Assembly (NCBI RefSeq): GCF_004361855.1
Contig: NZ_SNWQ01000006.1
Span: 1 to 64,000 of the forward strand
From: Kribbella caucasensis
GTDB taxonomy: Bacteria; Actinomycetota; Actinomycetes; Propionibacteriales; Kribbellaceae
Direction: 5' to 3'
DNA length: 64,000 bases
Part shown: piece after piece, positions 16,766 through 25,687 of the stretch
How positions within the stretch are numbered: the stretch's first letter is position 1
Layout: each line of letters starts with the position of its first letter
The notes under the pieces: generated by a model
Databases searched by the model: none
What the model saw: only the letters and a program-made list of their open reading frames with translations
What the model was told of the DNA's origin: nothing
Made by a program: the position numbers and the translations under genes

Positions 16766-17814
16766 TCTGGTTGACCTGGCGGCAGTTCCGCCTGCAGGCA
16801 TTGGTGATCGTCGCCGCCGTGGCCGTGTTCGCGGTCCTCCTGGCGGTGACCGGCCCCGGTCTGCTGAACGACTGGCAGGCCCAGCACGAGAGCTTCCTGA
16901 GCCGGATCAAGTTCGACCGGATCAACGAGTACCTGTACATCGCCGGCCAGGCTCTCGTGTACGCCGCTCCGCCGGTGATCGGGGCGTTCTGGGGGGCACC
17001 CCTAATCGCGCGCGAGCTGGAAGCGGGAACACATCGGCTGGTGTGGAACCAGAGCATCGGCCGGACCCGCTGGCTGGTCACCAAACTGGCCGTCACCGGG
17101 CTGGCCGCGATCGCCGTGACCGGATTACTCAGTCTGGCAGTGAGCTGGTGGTCCAACCCGATCGACGACGCGATCGACGGTGGTCAGACGGCCGGGATCT
17201 ACAACCTGCCGCGAATCATGCCGGCGGTCTTCGGAGCGCGCGGTGTGGTGCCGATCGGCTATGCGGCGTTCGCGTTCGCACTCGGCGTCGCCGTCGGCCT
17301 GGCCACGCGGCGCAGCGTGGTCGCGATCGCCATCACGTTGACCGTGGTGATCGCGGCGATGATCCTGTCGCCGATCTTCCTGCGGCCGCACCTGATGACG
17401 CCGGCCGAGGCCAGTGTGATCGTGACGGCCGACAACATGCGCGGACTGCAACTGTCGGGTCCGGAAGAGAATCCGGAAGTGATGCGGATCGAGGCGGCGC
17501 TCGAGGGCAGCGGGTTCTGGAAGATCTCCGAGGTCACGGTGAACGCCGCCGGCCAGGTGCAGAAGACCCTGCCGAGCTGGATGGCGGGCTGTGGCCCGGG
17601 CCGGCCGAACGCGCCGGCGGCCGAAGCGGCTGCGCGGCCGCCGCTGAGCGAATGCTTCCAGCGGCTGGCCGATGAGGGCTACCGGCAACAGATCAAGTAC
17701 TACCCGGCCGACCGGTTCTGGGCCCTGCAGTGGCGGGAGACCGGGATCTTCCTGGGCCTCGCGCTCGGGCTGACCGGGTTCTGCTTCTGGCGGATCCGGC
17801 GCGACCTGACCTAA
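16762..17814 (+). CDS. ABC transporter permease
   Basis: A 350-residue membrane protein beginning MIWLTWRQFRLQALVIVAAV, the usual start of YtrA-linked ABC-2 permeases. It has about six hydrophobic segments and a large extracytoplasmic loop of roughly 120 residues before the last one (LGLALGLTGFCFW). The end LARELEAG-like segment IARELEAGTHRLVWNQSIGR is typical of the family. Its TAA stop shares bases with the TAG stop of the convergent aldolase gene, leaving no room for a terminator between them. Confidence 0.85.
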   Translation: MIWLTWRQFRLQALVIVAAVAVFAVLLAVTGPGLLNDWQAQHESFLSRIKFDRINEYLYIAGQALVYAAPPVIGAFWGAPLIARELEAGTHRLVWNQSIGRTRWLVTKLAVTGLAAIAVTGLLSLAVSWWSNPIDDAIDGGQTAGIYNLPRIMPAVFGARGVVPIGYAAFAFALGVAVGLATRRSVVAIAITLTVVIAAMILSPIFLRPHLMTPAEASVIVTADNMRGLQLSGPEENPEVMRIEAALEGSGFWKISEVTVNAAGQVQKTLPSWMAGCGPGRPNAPAAEAAARPPLSECFQRLADEGYRQQIKYYPADRFWALQWRETGIFLGLALGLTGFCFWRIRRDLT

Positions 17815-18647
17815 ACCGCCTGTAGGACCGTCAGCAGACGAGCTACCTCGGCCGCGACCGCAGTACGGGCGGGGCCGAGGTACTTGCGGGTGTCGACCAG
17901 ATTCGGCTGATCGGCCAGGATCTCGCGGACCACGCCGGTGAAGACGTTGTTGAGGTGGGTCGCGATGTTGACCTTCGTCATCCCGGCCTCGACCGCCCGG
18001 GTCAGATCCGCGTCGGCGACACCCGACGAGCCGTGCAGCACCAGCGGAACCGGTACGGCGGACCGCAGTGCCGCGATCAGCTCGAAGTCGAGTTCGGCGG
18101 TCCGCTCGGTCATCGCGTGGGAGGAGCCGACCGCCACGGCCAGCGCGTCCACCCCGGTCGCCTCGGCGAAGGCGAGCGCCTCCTCCGGCTTGGTCCGTGC
18201 ACCGGGCGCGTGGACGCCATCCTTGCCGCCGACCTCACCGATCTCGGCCTCGACGAAGACGCCGTGTTCGTGGCAGAACGCGGCCACCTCGGTCGTCGCC
18301 GCCACGTTCTCGGCGTACTCGAGCTTGGACGCGTCGTACATCACGGACGTGAACCCGAGCGACACGGCCTCGGTGACGAGGTCCCGGTCCATCGCGTGGT
18401 CGAGGTGCACGACGACCGGTACGGTGGCGGCCGACGCGGCAGCGAGTGTGGCCACGCCGATCGGCTTGAGCGACCCGTGGTACTTCACGGCGTTCTCGCT
18501 GATCTGCAGGATGACGGGAGCGCCGACCTGCTCGGCTCCGGCGATCAGCGCGGTCGCATGCTCCAGCTGGATCACGTTGAACGCGCCGACTCCCCGGCCT
18601 GCCTTTGCGGCACCCAGTACGACCTCGGCTCCGGACACCAACGGCAT
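17811..18647 (-). CDS. Class II aldolase of the GatY/KbaY (AgaY) type
   Basis: A 278-residue zinc-dependent ketose-bisphosphate aldolase. GAFNVIQLEHATALIAGAEQ, VVHLDHAMD (zinc-binding His), EAEIGEVGG and LVLHGSSGV followed by GMTKVNIATHL are the conserved class II motifs. Size and context favour tagatose-1,6-bisphosphate aldolase over general fructose-bisphosphate aldolase. It would cleave tagatose-1,6-bisphosphate to glycerone phosphate and glyceraldehyde 3-phosphate. It is the last gene of the amino-sugar operon, 24 bases after the PfkB kinase. Confidence 0.85.
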   Translation of the reverse strand: MPLVSGAEVVLGAAKAGRGVGAFNVIQLEHATALIAGAEQVGAPVILQISENAVKYHGSLKPIGVATLAAASAATVPVVVHLDHAMDRDLVTEAVSLGFTSVMYDASKLEYAENVAATTEVAAFCHEHGVFVEAEIGEVGGKDGVHAPGARTKPEEALAFAEATGVDALAVAVGSSHAMTERTAELDFELIAALRSAVPVPLVLHGSSGVADADLTRAVEAGMTKVNIATHLNNVFTGVVREILADQPNLVDTRKYLGPARTAVAAEVARLLTVLQAV

Positions 18648-18671
18648 GACGAACTCCTATCTACTGGGCGG

Positions 18672-19607
18672 CTACAGCGCCTGGACGTCGACCTGCGGCT
18701 GCCACCGCCGGTACGCCGCCAGATCGAGGTCACCGGCCATCGGGGTCAGCACCGCCGCGGCCGACGCCGCCACCGCGCTCTTCAGTACTACGGACCAGTC
18801 GGGCTCGGTGCCAGTGCCGGCCGACGCAGCCGCGACGGCGGCCGCCACGACCGCAGTACAGGCGTCACCGGCCCCGGTCGGATTCCCGGCGACGCGTTCG
18901 ACCGGCAGCGCGCGCCAGACGCCCTTGTTGCTGGCAGCAACCATTCCGCGGGATCCGTCGGTGATCACTGCGGCTCGCGCACCCAGCTGTACCAGTTGTC
19001 GCGCGCCTTCCTCGACGTCGACGGGTCCGACGGCTTCGTGGAGCTCGGCCGCGTTGGACCGGACCACGGCACCGGCCTTCGCGGCCGACAGCAACGCATC
19101 GCCGCCCGCGTCGATGACGGAGAGGACGTCGTGGTGGCGGGCGCGGACCGCGATCTCGGCGTAGGCATCCGCGGGCAAACCGGGTGGCAGGCTGCCGGAG
19201 CAGGCGAGCACACCCAGGCGGCCCCATGGCATCCGGTCGTGGAACGCTCGCCATTCGTCGGCTGTCACGACCGGGCCCGCCTCGTTGAAGATGGTCGCGT
19301 CGCCGTCGGTTTGGTTGACGATGGCAACGGTTCGCCGGGTCTCGCCGGCGATCGGGGTGAGCAGCGCGGTCAGGCCGGCGTCGAAGAGTTCCTCGGCGAC
19401 CAGTTCACCGGTCAGGCCGCCGACGAACCCGAGCGCGAGGACCTGGTGCCCGAGGGTGTTCGCGACCCGGGCGACGTTCACGCCCTTGCCGCCCGCACGC
19501 TGCCGGATGGCGGCGACCCGGTGGCTGCCACCGACGACCAGCTCGCCGACCTCGTAGGTGACGTCGAGCGCGAGGTTGAGGGTTACGGTTCCGATCAAGC
19601 CAGCCAC
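18672..19607 (-). CDS. PfkB-family hexose-phosphate kinase (tagatose-6-P/1-PFK type)
   Basis: A 311-residue PfkB kinase: AGGKGVNVARVANTLG near residue 38 is the first PfkB signature, and AGNPTGAGDACTAVVAAAV near residue 240 carries the catalytic Asp (GAGD). It belongs to the 1-phosphofructokinase/tagatose-6-phosphate kinase group. Next to a GatY-like aldolase, phosphorylation of tagatose 6-phosphate is the better guess. The start overlaps the deacetylase stop by 13 bases, so translation is coupled. Confidence 0.85.
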   Translation of the reverse strand: MAGLIGTVTLNLALDVTYEVGELVVGGSHRVAAIRQRAGGKGVNVARVANTLGHQVLALGFVGGLTGELVAEELFDAGLTALLTPIAGETRRTVAIVNQTDGDATIFNEAGPVVTADEWRAFHDRMPWGRLGVLACSGSLPPGLPADAYAEIAVRARHHDVLSVIDAGGDALLSAAKAGAVVRSNAAELHEAVGPVDVEEGARQLVQLGARAAVITDGSRGMVAASNKGVWRALPVERVAGNPTGAGDACTAVVAAAVAAASAGTGTEPDWSVVLKSAVAASAAAVLTPMAGDLDLAAYRRWQPQVDVQAL

Positions 19608-20725
19608 GACCCGGCTCGCATCACTTTCTGGACCGCATACTCGTTGTCCAGCACAACCAGATCGGCCCGCTTGCCGGTCTCGATCCCACCGACGTGGTAC
19701 CAGCCGAACGCCTCGGCCGGAGTGGTAGACGCCATCCTGCTCGCGTCCACCAGGGAGACACCGGCCTGTACTGCGTTGCGGTAGGCAACGTCCATCGTCA
19801 ATGTGCTGCCGGCAATCGAATGGGATCCGTGCGCCAGCGTCGCCAGACCGCCCTTCACGTCCACCTCGAGGTTGCCCAGGGTGTACCGGCCTTCCGGCAT
19901 CCCGGTCGCGATCATCGCGTCGGTGATCAGCGCGATCCGGGACACCCCGGCCGCGGCCAGCGCGACCCGGACCACCTGCGGATCAAGGTGCATGCCGTCG
20001 TTGATCACCTCGAGCAGCAACCGCGGATCGTTGAGCGCGGCCCCCACCGGCCCGGGATCGCGATGGTGGAACGGCCGCATCCCATTGAAGAGATGCGTGG
20101 CCACCGTCGCGCCCGCATCCGCACCCGCGACCATCTGCTCGTACGTCGCGTCGGTGTGCCCGAGTGCGGCGACCGCCCCGGCGTCGACGACCTGCCGGAT
20201 CGCGTCCAGGCCGTGCTCCAGCTCCGGCGCGATCGTCACCATCTTGACCACGTCGGCGAGCACCTTGGCCACGTCGCCCTCGACGGGATCGCGCAACAGG
20301 CTCGGCTCGTGCGCGCCACAGCGGGCCTCGGAAAGGAACGGCCCTTCCAGGTGCACCCCCGCGATCACGCCATCGGTGACGAGATCCGCCAGACAGGCCG
20401 TCTGCGAAACGATGTCGTCCAGCGGCGCGGTGACCAGGCTCGCCATCGTCGTCGTGGTGCCGTGCTTGGCGTGGAAGGCCGCCGCATTGCGGGCTTCTTC
20501 GGGATCGGTGGTCGAGTACGTCGCCCCACCGCCGCCGTGGGTGTGGATGTCCACGAACCCCGGGACCACGGTGACGTCACCGAGTTCCTCCGGCCGGCGC
20601 CCGTCCGCGGGCATCCCCTCGGATCGCCGCCCGAGCGCCCGGATGTCACCGTCCTCGATCTGGATCCACGCGTTCTCCAGCAGGTCGTCCGGGGTCACCA
20701 ACCGGGCCATCCGGTACGTCGTCAT
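19595..20725 (-). CDS. nagA: N-acetylhexosamine-6-phosphate deacetylase
   Basis: A 376-residue amidohydrolase of the NagA family. VVPGFVDIHTHGGGG holds the HxH metal pair (His61, His63). HLEGPF, LGHTDATYEQM, THLFNGM and ALITDAMIATG are the other conserved motifs. It removes acetate from GlcNAc-6-P or GalNAc-6-P. I prefer ATG 20725 (GGAGAG eight bases upstream) over GTG 20755, which would overlap the ROK gene. The neighbours, a PfkB kinase and a GatY-type aldolase, favour the galacto substrate (AgaA role). Confidence 0.9.
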   Translation of the reverse strand: MTTYRMARLVTPDDLLENAWIQIEDGDIRALGRRSEGMPADGRRPEELGDVTVVPGFVDIHTHGGGGATYSTTDPEEARNAAAFHAKHGTTTTMASLVTAPLDDIVSQTACLADLVTDGVIAGVHLEGPFLSEARCGAHEPSLLRDPVEGDVAKVLADVVKMVTIAPELEHGLDAIRQVVDAGAVAALGHTDATYEQMVAGADAGATVATHLFNGMRPFHHRDPGPVGAALNDPRLLLEVINDGMHLDPQVVRVALAAAGVSRIALITDAMIATGMPEGRYTLGNLEVDVKGGLATLAHGSHSIAGSTLTMDVAYRNAVQAGVSLVDASRMASTTPAEAFGWYHVGGIETGKRADLVVLDNEYAVQKVMRAGSWLA

Positions 20726-20741
20726 GCCGTCTGCTCTCCGC

Positions 20742-21677
20742 TCACTGCTCTCCACTCACCAGGTCCCACGCCATCAACGCGGCGCCGAGGCAGCCCGCCT
20801 CCTCGCCGAGTACCGCGGCCACGATCTCCGGCTCCCGCTGGAAGGTCAGCCGCGCGTGAACACCTTCGCGCAAGGGTGCGAGCAGCGTTTCACCGGCCCC
20901 CACGAGTCCGCCGCCGATCGCGATCCGGGTCGGCGCCACCAGGGTCGTGTAGAGGACGAGCGCGTCGACCAGGACGGCGAGCGCCTCGTCCCACACCGCC
21001 TTCGCATCGGGGTCGCCGGCGGCCAGGAGTTCGAGGACTTCGCGTGCTCCGTCGACCGACTTGCCCGACCGTACGCCGTACCGACGGGCCAGGGCGGCCG
21101 CGGACGCGACGGTCTCGAGGCAACCACGTTGGCCGCAGGCGCAGAGTTCAGCGTCGTCGCCGTGGACGAATCTGGTGTGGCCGAGCTCGCCGGCGTACCC
21201 GTCGCCGCTGACCAGGGAACCGTCGACGACCATGGCGGCCGCGATCCCGGTCCCGAGCGGGAGGAAGAGGGAGTTGGTGGTGCCGCGGAGTGCGCCCTGG
21301 CGGAACTCGGCGTATCCACCCGCGCGGACGTCGTGCGCGAGGATGACCTGCTGGTCGGGTCCGACGGCGGCGCGCAGTTCCGCGAGCACCGGCGTACCGA
21401 CCCAGGCCAGGTTCTCCGCGCCGACGGTGCCGGTTTCGGCGTCGATGATGCCCGGGACGACGACGCCGACCGCGCGCACCCGGTGGCCCTCGGCGGACGC
21501 CTTCTGCTCGAGCTCGACGACGGTTTCGAGCAGCGCGTGGAGCACCGCGCGGCCACCGGCGTCCCGGGGCGTGGGCCTGGTCTCGCGGTGCACGACGGCA
21601 CCGTCGGCGGCGACCAGGCCGCACTTCATCCGGGTTCCACCGAGATCGACGGCAACCACGACATCACAGGGCTCCAC
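20742..21677 (-). CDS. ROK-family sugar kinase
   Basis: A 311-residue ROK kinase without an N-terminal HTH, so an enzyme and not a repressor. VDLGGTRMKCGL is the ATP phosphate loop. LAHDVRAGGYAE carries the catalytic Asp. GHTRFV...ELCACGQRGCLE is the ROK zinc site (His167, Cys179, Cys181, Cys186). The start is GTG 21677 without an obvious ribosome site. It is the first gene of the four-gene operon and would phosphorylate the incoming N-acetylhexosamine. No transporter is in the operon. Confidence 0.88.
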   Translation of the reverse strand: MEPCDVVVAVDLGGTRMKCGLVAADGAVVHRETRPTPRDAGGRAVLHALLETVVELEQKASAEGHRVRAVGVVVPGIIDAETGTVGAENLAWVGTPVLAELRAAVGPDQQVILAHDVRAGGYAEFRQGALRGTTNSLFLPLGTGIAAAMVVDGSLVSGDGYAGELGHTRFVHGDDAELCACGQRGCLETVASAAALARRYGVRSGKSVDGAREVLELLAAGDPDAKAVWDEALAVLVDALVLYTTLVAPTRIAIGGGLVGAGETLLAPLREGVHARLTFQREPEIVAAVLGEEAGCLGAALMAWDLVSGEQ

Positions 21678-21811
21678 GGAGCGCCATTATGCAGCGTTAC
21701 CCAGCGGTTCGAACATCCGTGAGCAATCCGTGGACAGTCACGATAAGACCAGTGACCCCGCTGGTGGTGGATCGGCGCGCGGGCACAGGGACGACTCGCG
21801 CGCCGATTCGG
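21678..21811. other. Leader region of the amino-sugar operon
   Basis: 134 gene-free bases between the ROK gene start and the end of the TetR gene. It should hold the promoter for the minus-strand operon; I see no clear operator palindrome. Confidence 0.4.
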
Positions 21812-22438
21812 TCAGGATCTGAGGCCGCGATCGAAGGCCGCCACCAGGAAGGCGACCAGGTTCTCGGCCAGCTTGCTCGGGTCGTCCGGGTCTTCGGTGC
21901 CAGGCGCCCGCGACAGCGCCTGCGACTGGTGCAGTGCGAGCAGCCCGAGCATGTTGACGAAGCCGAAGGCGACGGCCGTGGGCGCCGCATGGGGCAACGC
22001 CCGTTGCAACGCAGTCAGATATCTCTTCTCGATCGGTTCCGACTCGGCCGCGTACAGCTCGCGGATCCGCGGGCTCGGGTCGAACGCGACCCGGCCGATG
22101 AACCGCGCGACGATGGCCCCGCGCTCGCCGCGGCGCAGTACGAGATCCAGACCGGGCTCGATGAACGCCCGGATCAGCTGCTCGGGCGCCGGCTGTCCGG
22201 ACCCCTCCAACTGGTCCAGGCGGCGCCGCCGTTCGGCGTTGACCGGCCCCGCCGCCCGGGCGACCGCGGCCCGCAACAGCGCTTCCTTCGAGCCGAAGTG
22301 GTAGTTGACGGCCGCGATGTTCGCGGCTGCCGCGACCGTGATGGCCCGGAGCGACGTTCCTTCGTAGCCAGCCTCGCCGAACCTCTGCTCGGCGATGTTG
22401 AGCAGCCGCTCCCGGGTCGATTCCACGGGTGTGTCCAC
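21812..22438 (-). CDS. TetR-family transcriptional regulator
   Basis: A 208-residue repressor. The N-terminal HTH reads RERLLNIAEQRFGEAGYEGT then NIAAVNYHFGSKEALL, and a C-terminal ligand domain of the TetR_C type follows. GTG 22438 was chosen because AAGGAG precedes it by six bases; an in-frame GTG at 22477 is less well placed. The palindrome at 22516-22533 upstream is a likely operator, shared with the divergent gene at 22676. Confidence 0.88.
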   Translation of the reverse strand: MDTPVESTRERLLNIAEQRFGEAGYEGTSLRAITVAAAANIAAVNYHFGSKEALLRAAVARAAGPVNAERRRRLDQLEGSGQPAPEQLIRAFIEPGLDLVLRRGERGAIVARFIGRVAFDPSPRIRELYAAESEPIEKRYLTALQRALPHAAPTAVAFGFVNMLGLLALHQSQALSRAPGTEDPDDPSKLAENLVAFLVAAFDRGLRS

Positions 22439-22515
22439 AGAGTTCTCCTTCCCCCCGGCTACCGCTCGCGCAGGCACCCCACCTGCTCACTCGCCGTAGC
22501 CTTCAGCCAGCATAG

Positions 22516-22533
22516 TTCAAACGGACGTTTGAA
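22516..22533. promoter_or_regulatory. TetR-type operator
   Basis: TTCAAACGGACGTTTGAA is a perfect 18-base palindrome (8-bp arms, 2-base centre), 77 bases upstream of the TetR start and about 140 bases upstream of the divergent thioesterase-like gene. Confidence 0.7.
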
Positions 22534-22675
22534 TGAGAGTGGTCGGACCCGTAAATCTGATGAGAATCGGGAAAACCCTTCACAATCCGCCCCAACCGGC
22601 CCATTTCTCGCTGTTTCAAGCCCCGCTGCCGGTGGTTGAGGTGGGAGCGGCGGGGTGGTGGTTAGGGTCGGGAGT

Positions 22676-23410
22676 ATGGCGCGGCGTGAGGTGGTTCGGA
22701 TTGGGCGGCGGTTTCAGGGGCCGGCTCAGTCGGGGAATGGTGGGTATACGGCCGGGTTGGTCGGTACTGCGTTGAGAGAGGTGGCGGCTGCGGGGACGGT
22801 TCCGCAGGTGACTCTGCGGTTGCCGCCACCGTTGGAGGTCGACCTGAATCTGCTGGTCGACTCGGACGAGGCCAAGCTGGTCGGACCCGAGTCGCTCACC
22901 GCCGGCGCGATCCCGGTCCCGGCCGACGTACTCGCCGACGCGACGATCGACCCGGTCTCGCCGGAAGAGGCGCACGCGGCCGAGTCGCTGTACAGGGGGT
23001 TGGTCAATCACCCGTTCCCTGGTTGCTTCGGCTGTGGGCCGGCGAACCCGGAAGGTCTTCAACTGCGACCGGGTCTGCTCGGTGACGGGCGGACCGCCTG
23101 TACCTGGCACCCAGCCAAGGATCTCGTCGCCGCCGACGGACTGGTCGACCCGGTGTACCTGTGGGCGGCGCTCGACTGCCCAGGCGGCTGGTCCATCGAC
23201 CTCGAGGGCCGCCCGTCGGTCCTCGGCCAGATGACGGCCGCCATCGACGGCCGCCCATCGCCCGGCGAACTCTGCCTCATCATGGGCCGCCACCTCGCCG
23301 AAGACGGCCGCAAGACCTACACCGCCACCACCCTGTACAACGCCGGCGGCCTGGTCCTCGCCCGAGCCCGCCACACCTGGATCACCGTCGACCCCGCAGT
23401 GTTCAATTAG
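22676..23410 (+). CDS. Thioesterase-superfamily-like (hotdog) protein
   Basis: A 244-residue protein. The C-terminal half contains HPFPGCFGCGPANPEGLQLR, a cysteine-bearing start seen in PaaI-like hotdog proteins, then YLWAALDCPGGWSIDL and CLIMGRHLAEDGRKTYTATT, consistent with a hotdog fold. The N-terminal 90 residues look like a second, degenerate hotdog half. Acyl-CoA thioesterase activity is a guess. ATG 22676 has GGGAG-like bases upstream. It ends in an 8-base overlap with the convergent XRE regulator. Confidence 0.6.
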   Translation: MARREVVRIGRRFQGPAQSGNGGYTAGLVGTALREVAAAGTVPQVTLRLPPPLEVDLNLLVDSDEAKLVGPESLTAGAIPVPADVLADATIDPVSPEEAHAAESLYRGLVNHPFPGCFGCGPANPEGLQLRPGLLGDGRTACTWHPAKDLVAADGLVDPVYLWAALDCPGGWSIDLEGRPSVLGQMTAAIDGRPSPGELCLIMGRHLAEDGRKTYTATTLYNAGGLVLARARHTWITVDPAVFN

Positions 23411-24098
23411 CGCGCGAAGTCGAGGGAGTTGGTTGAGGGCTGCGCCAGTTGGTTAGGAGTTTCAGGGCGGCTTCGGAGGGGGAGTTTGGTTCGGCGGTGT
23501 AGATGCAAAGGGTTTGGTCGGGGTCGGCGGGGAGGACGACGGACTCGTATTCGACGGTGAGGTCGCCGACCAGGGGGTGGTGGTAGTACAGCTCGCGGGT
23601 GGACTCGTCGAGGAACGTGTACCGCATCAGGTTGCGCTCGCGCGGCGGGAGCGCCTCGAAGTCGGTCATCAGCGCCCGGGCCAGCCGGTTGGCGGCGAGT
23701 ACGTCCAGCCGGCGGCCGAACACGAACGCCGGGGTCACGTCGTCGAGCGTCTCGAGGATGCGCCGGATGCCGGGGCGGACTCGCTGCACCCGAGGCGGCG
23801 TACGACGACGGGGCCGGCGAGTCGACCGGGTGATTTGAACCAAGTAGGTGCGCTCGGCGGCGTCGAGCTGGAGGGCCTGGGCGATGGCGTCGAGCACCTC
23901 GTCGGAGACGTTCAGGTAGCGGCCCTGTTCCAGCCGGCTGTAGTAGTCGACGCTCACCCCCGCGAGCCGCGCGACCTCTTCGCGCCTCAGCCCCGGCACC
24001 CGTCGTACGCCGCCGTCCATGTCGAGGCCCAGCTCGGCCGGATCGAGGCGGGCTCGCCGGCTCCGCAGGAACTCCTTCAACTCGGCGTTCTGATCCAT
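23403..24098 (-). CDS. XRE-family regulator with MmyB-like ligand domain
   Basis: A 231-residue protein. The HTH region (VPGLRREEVARLAGVSVDYY then SRLEQGR) is the common actinobacterial XRE type, and the C-terminal part (VLAANRLARALMTDFE, LMRYTFLDESTRELYY) is the MmyB-like domain that binds fatty-acid-like ligands. ATG 24098 starts MDQNAELKEFLRSRRARLDP. It is divergent from the short-chain dehydrogenase at 24275 and probably controls it. Confidence 0.9.
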   Translation of the reverse strand: MDQNAELKEFLRSRRARLDPAELGLDMDGGVRRVPGLRREEVARLAGVSVDYYSRLEQGRYLNVSDEVLDAIAQALQLDAAERTYLVQITRSTRRPRRRTPPRVQRVRPGIRRILETLDDVTPAFVFGRRLDVLAANRLARALMTDFEALPPRERNLMRYTFLDESTRELYYHHPLVGDLTVEYESVVLPADPDQTLCIYTAEPNSPSEAALKLLTNWRSPQPTPSTSRAN

Positions 24099-24274
24099 GC
24101 CTACCAGTCTGCCGCCGGCGTCGGGACGAACGGGCCCCGAAGGTGGTTCTGCTGGTCCTGGGTTCAGCCTTCCAAGGTCGAGCAAGGCCGGATTTGGCCC
24201 GCCGCGCCCCTCTCCCGGCTGGTTGCCTGAAGTGGTGCGGCCGACCGGCCGCAGCAGAAAGGATCACAACCCTC

Positions 24275-25045
24275 ATGACCGTCCAGAACCCCACCCTGAC
24301 CGGCCGCGTCGCCGTCGTCACCGGCGCGTCCAGCGGTATCGGCGCGGCCACCGCCAAGCGCCTCGCCGCGGGCGGCGCCGCGGTCGCCCTACTCGCCCGC
24401 CGCACCGACCGGCTGGAGAGCCTGGTCAAGGAGATCGAGTCCGATGGTGGCACCGCGCTGGCCTTCGCGGCCGACGTGACCGACGCCGCCGTACTGCGGA
24501 ACGTCGCCACCGAGGTCGAGTCGAAGCTGGGCACCGTCGATCTGTTGTTCAACAACGCCGGGGTGATGCTGCCGGCGCCGATCGACGAACTCCGAGCCGA
24601 CCAGTGGCAGCGTCAGATCGACACGAACATCTCCGGTCTGATGAACGCCATCGGCGCCTTCGTCCCGCAGCTGATCAAGGCCGCCGAGGCCAAGGGCGTC
24701 GCCGACCTGATCAACACGTCGTCGATCGGCGCACAGAACATCTTCCCCACCTTCGCCGTTTACACCGGTTCGAAGGCGTTCGTCACCCACCTGTCCCGCA
24801 CCCTCCGGGCCGAACTGGGCGCCAAGTTCGTCCGCGTCTCGGCGATCGAGCCCGGCATCGTCGGCACCGAACTCCAGGACCACGTCACCGACGAGGGCGC
24901 GCTTGCCTGGCTGGCCGACTCGAAGGAGGCCATCACCTGGCTCACCGCCGAGGACATCGCCGAGTCGATCGCCTTCCTGGCCGCCCAGCCGGCCCGGGTC
25001 AACTTCCAGCAGCTCACCATCATGCCGACCGGCCAGCCGTCCTAG
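24275..25045 (+). CDS. Short-chain dehydrogenase/reductase
   Basis: A 256-residue classical SDR. TGASSGIG (residues 16-23) binds the nicotinamide cofactor, NNAG is present, and Tyr163 and Lys167 form the catalytic YxxxK with an upstream Ser (NTSS). The substrate is unknown. AAAGGA lies just upstream of ATG 24275. It faces away from the XRE regulator, a pair often seen in actinomycetes. Its TAG stop shares CTAG with the stop of the convergent CGNR gene. Confidence 0.92.
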   Translation: MTVQNPTLTGRVAVVTGASSGIGAATAKRLAAGGAAVALLARRTDRLESLVKEIESDGGTALAFAADVTDAAVLRNVATEVESKLGTVDLLFNNAGVMLPAPIDELRADQWQRQIDTNISGLMNAIGAFVPQLIKAAEAKGVADLINTSSIGAQNIFPTFAVYTGSKAFVTHLSRTLRAELGAKFVRVSAIEPGIVGTELQDHVTDEGALAWLADSKEAITWLTAEDIAESIAFLAAQPARVNFQQLTIMPTGQPS

Positions 25046-25668
25046 CGGGTGCGGGCGGCGTGGGCTCGGACCTTGGCCCGGTTGCCGCAGGTGGACATGG
25101 AGCACCAGCGGCGGCGGCCTCGGGGGTCGAGGAAGAGCCAGCCGCACGAGTCGCCAGGGCAAAGGCGGATGTGCGGACGGTCGTCGCCGGTGAGAAGGTC
25201 CGCGGCAAGTAGGGCCAGGTGGTCGAGAGGAAGGCTGAGGTCTTCGGGTAGCTCCCAGGACGCTTCGAGACCTGGCGAATCAGTTGGTACTGCGATGAGT
25301 CGTCGGCGGGCGCTGGCCTTTTGGGTGACCCGGGCGACGGCTTCGAAGGATGCGGTCGCCGTGGAGTCCGTGAGTACGTCGTACAGGTCGGCCCTGAACT
25401 CCACGGCGGCCGCCAGCCGGCGAGCCGCCTCTACCGGTTGGGTCGACGCCTCCGTGACCAGGCGGCCAACGGTCGCGTCGGGGAGCAGGCCCACGTACCC
25501 GGTCCACAGGGCGAGGGCCTCGTAGTTGGTCAGCCACTCGACCCGGGCCGGGCCGCGGCCGACCCAGCCGGCCCGGGTGTTGAGGAAGTCCAGCACCGGG
25601 TCCGCGCCGACCGGTTTGGGCAGCACGATGCCCTGAACGAGCTCGAGATGCGACGGCAGCGCGGACAC
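25042..25668 (-). CDS. CGNR zinc-finger/ABATE domain protein
   Basis: A 208-residue predicted regulator. The C-terminal zinc finger reads CPGDSCGWLFLDPRGRRRWC then SMSTCGNRAKVRAHAAR, the CGNR motif. The N-terminal part (DPVLDFLNTRAGW...ALALW) is the ABATE ligand-binding-like domain. Such proteins are thought to be stress or ligand-responsive transcription factors. It stands 19 bases after the SPFH gene in the opposite reading order (downstream of it on the minus strand), so may be co-transcribed with neither; the direction matches the SPFH gene upstream. Confidence 0.88.
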   Translation of the reverse strand: MSALPSHLELVQGIVLPKPVGADPVLDFLNTRAGWVGRGPARVEWLTNYEALALWTGYVGLLPDATVGRLVTEASTQPVEAARRLAAAVEFRADLYDVLTDSTATASFEAVARVTQKASARRRLIAVPTDSPGLEASWELPEDLSLPLDHLALLAADLLTGDDRPHIRLCPGDSCGWLFLDPRGRRRWCSMSTCGNRAKVRAHAARTR

Positions 25669-25687
25669 GGCAACTACTCCGGCAGGA

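Noticed and set aside
17955..19784. 609-codon open frame on the plus strand
   Set aside because: It is antisense to the aldolase and PfkB genes, which show complete catalytic motifs.
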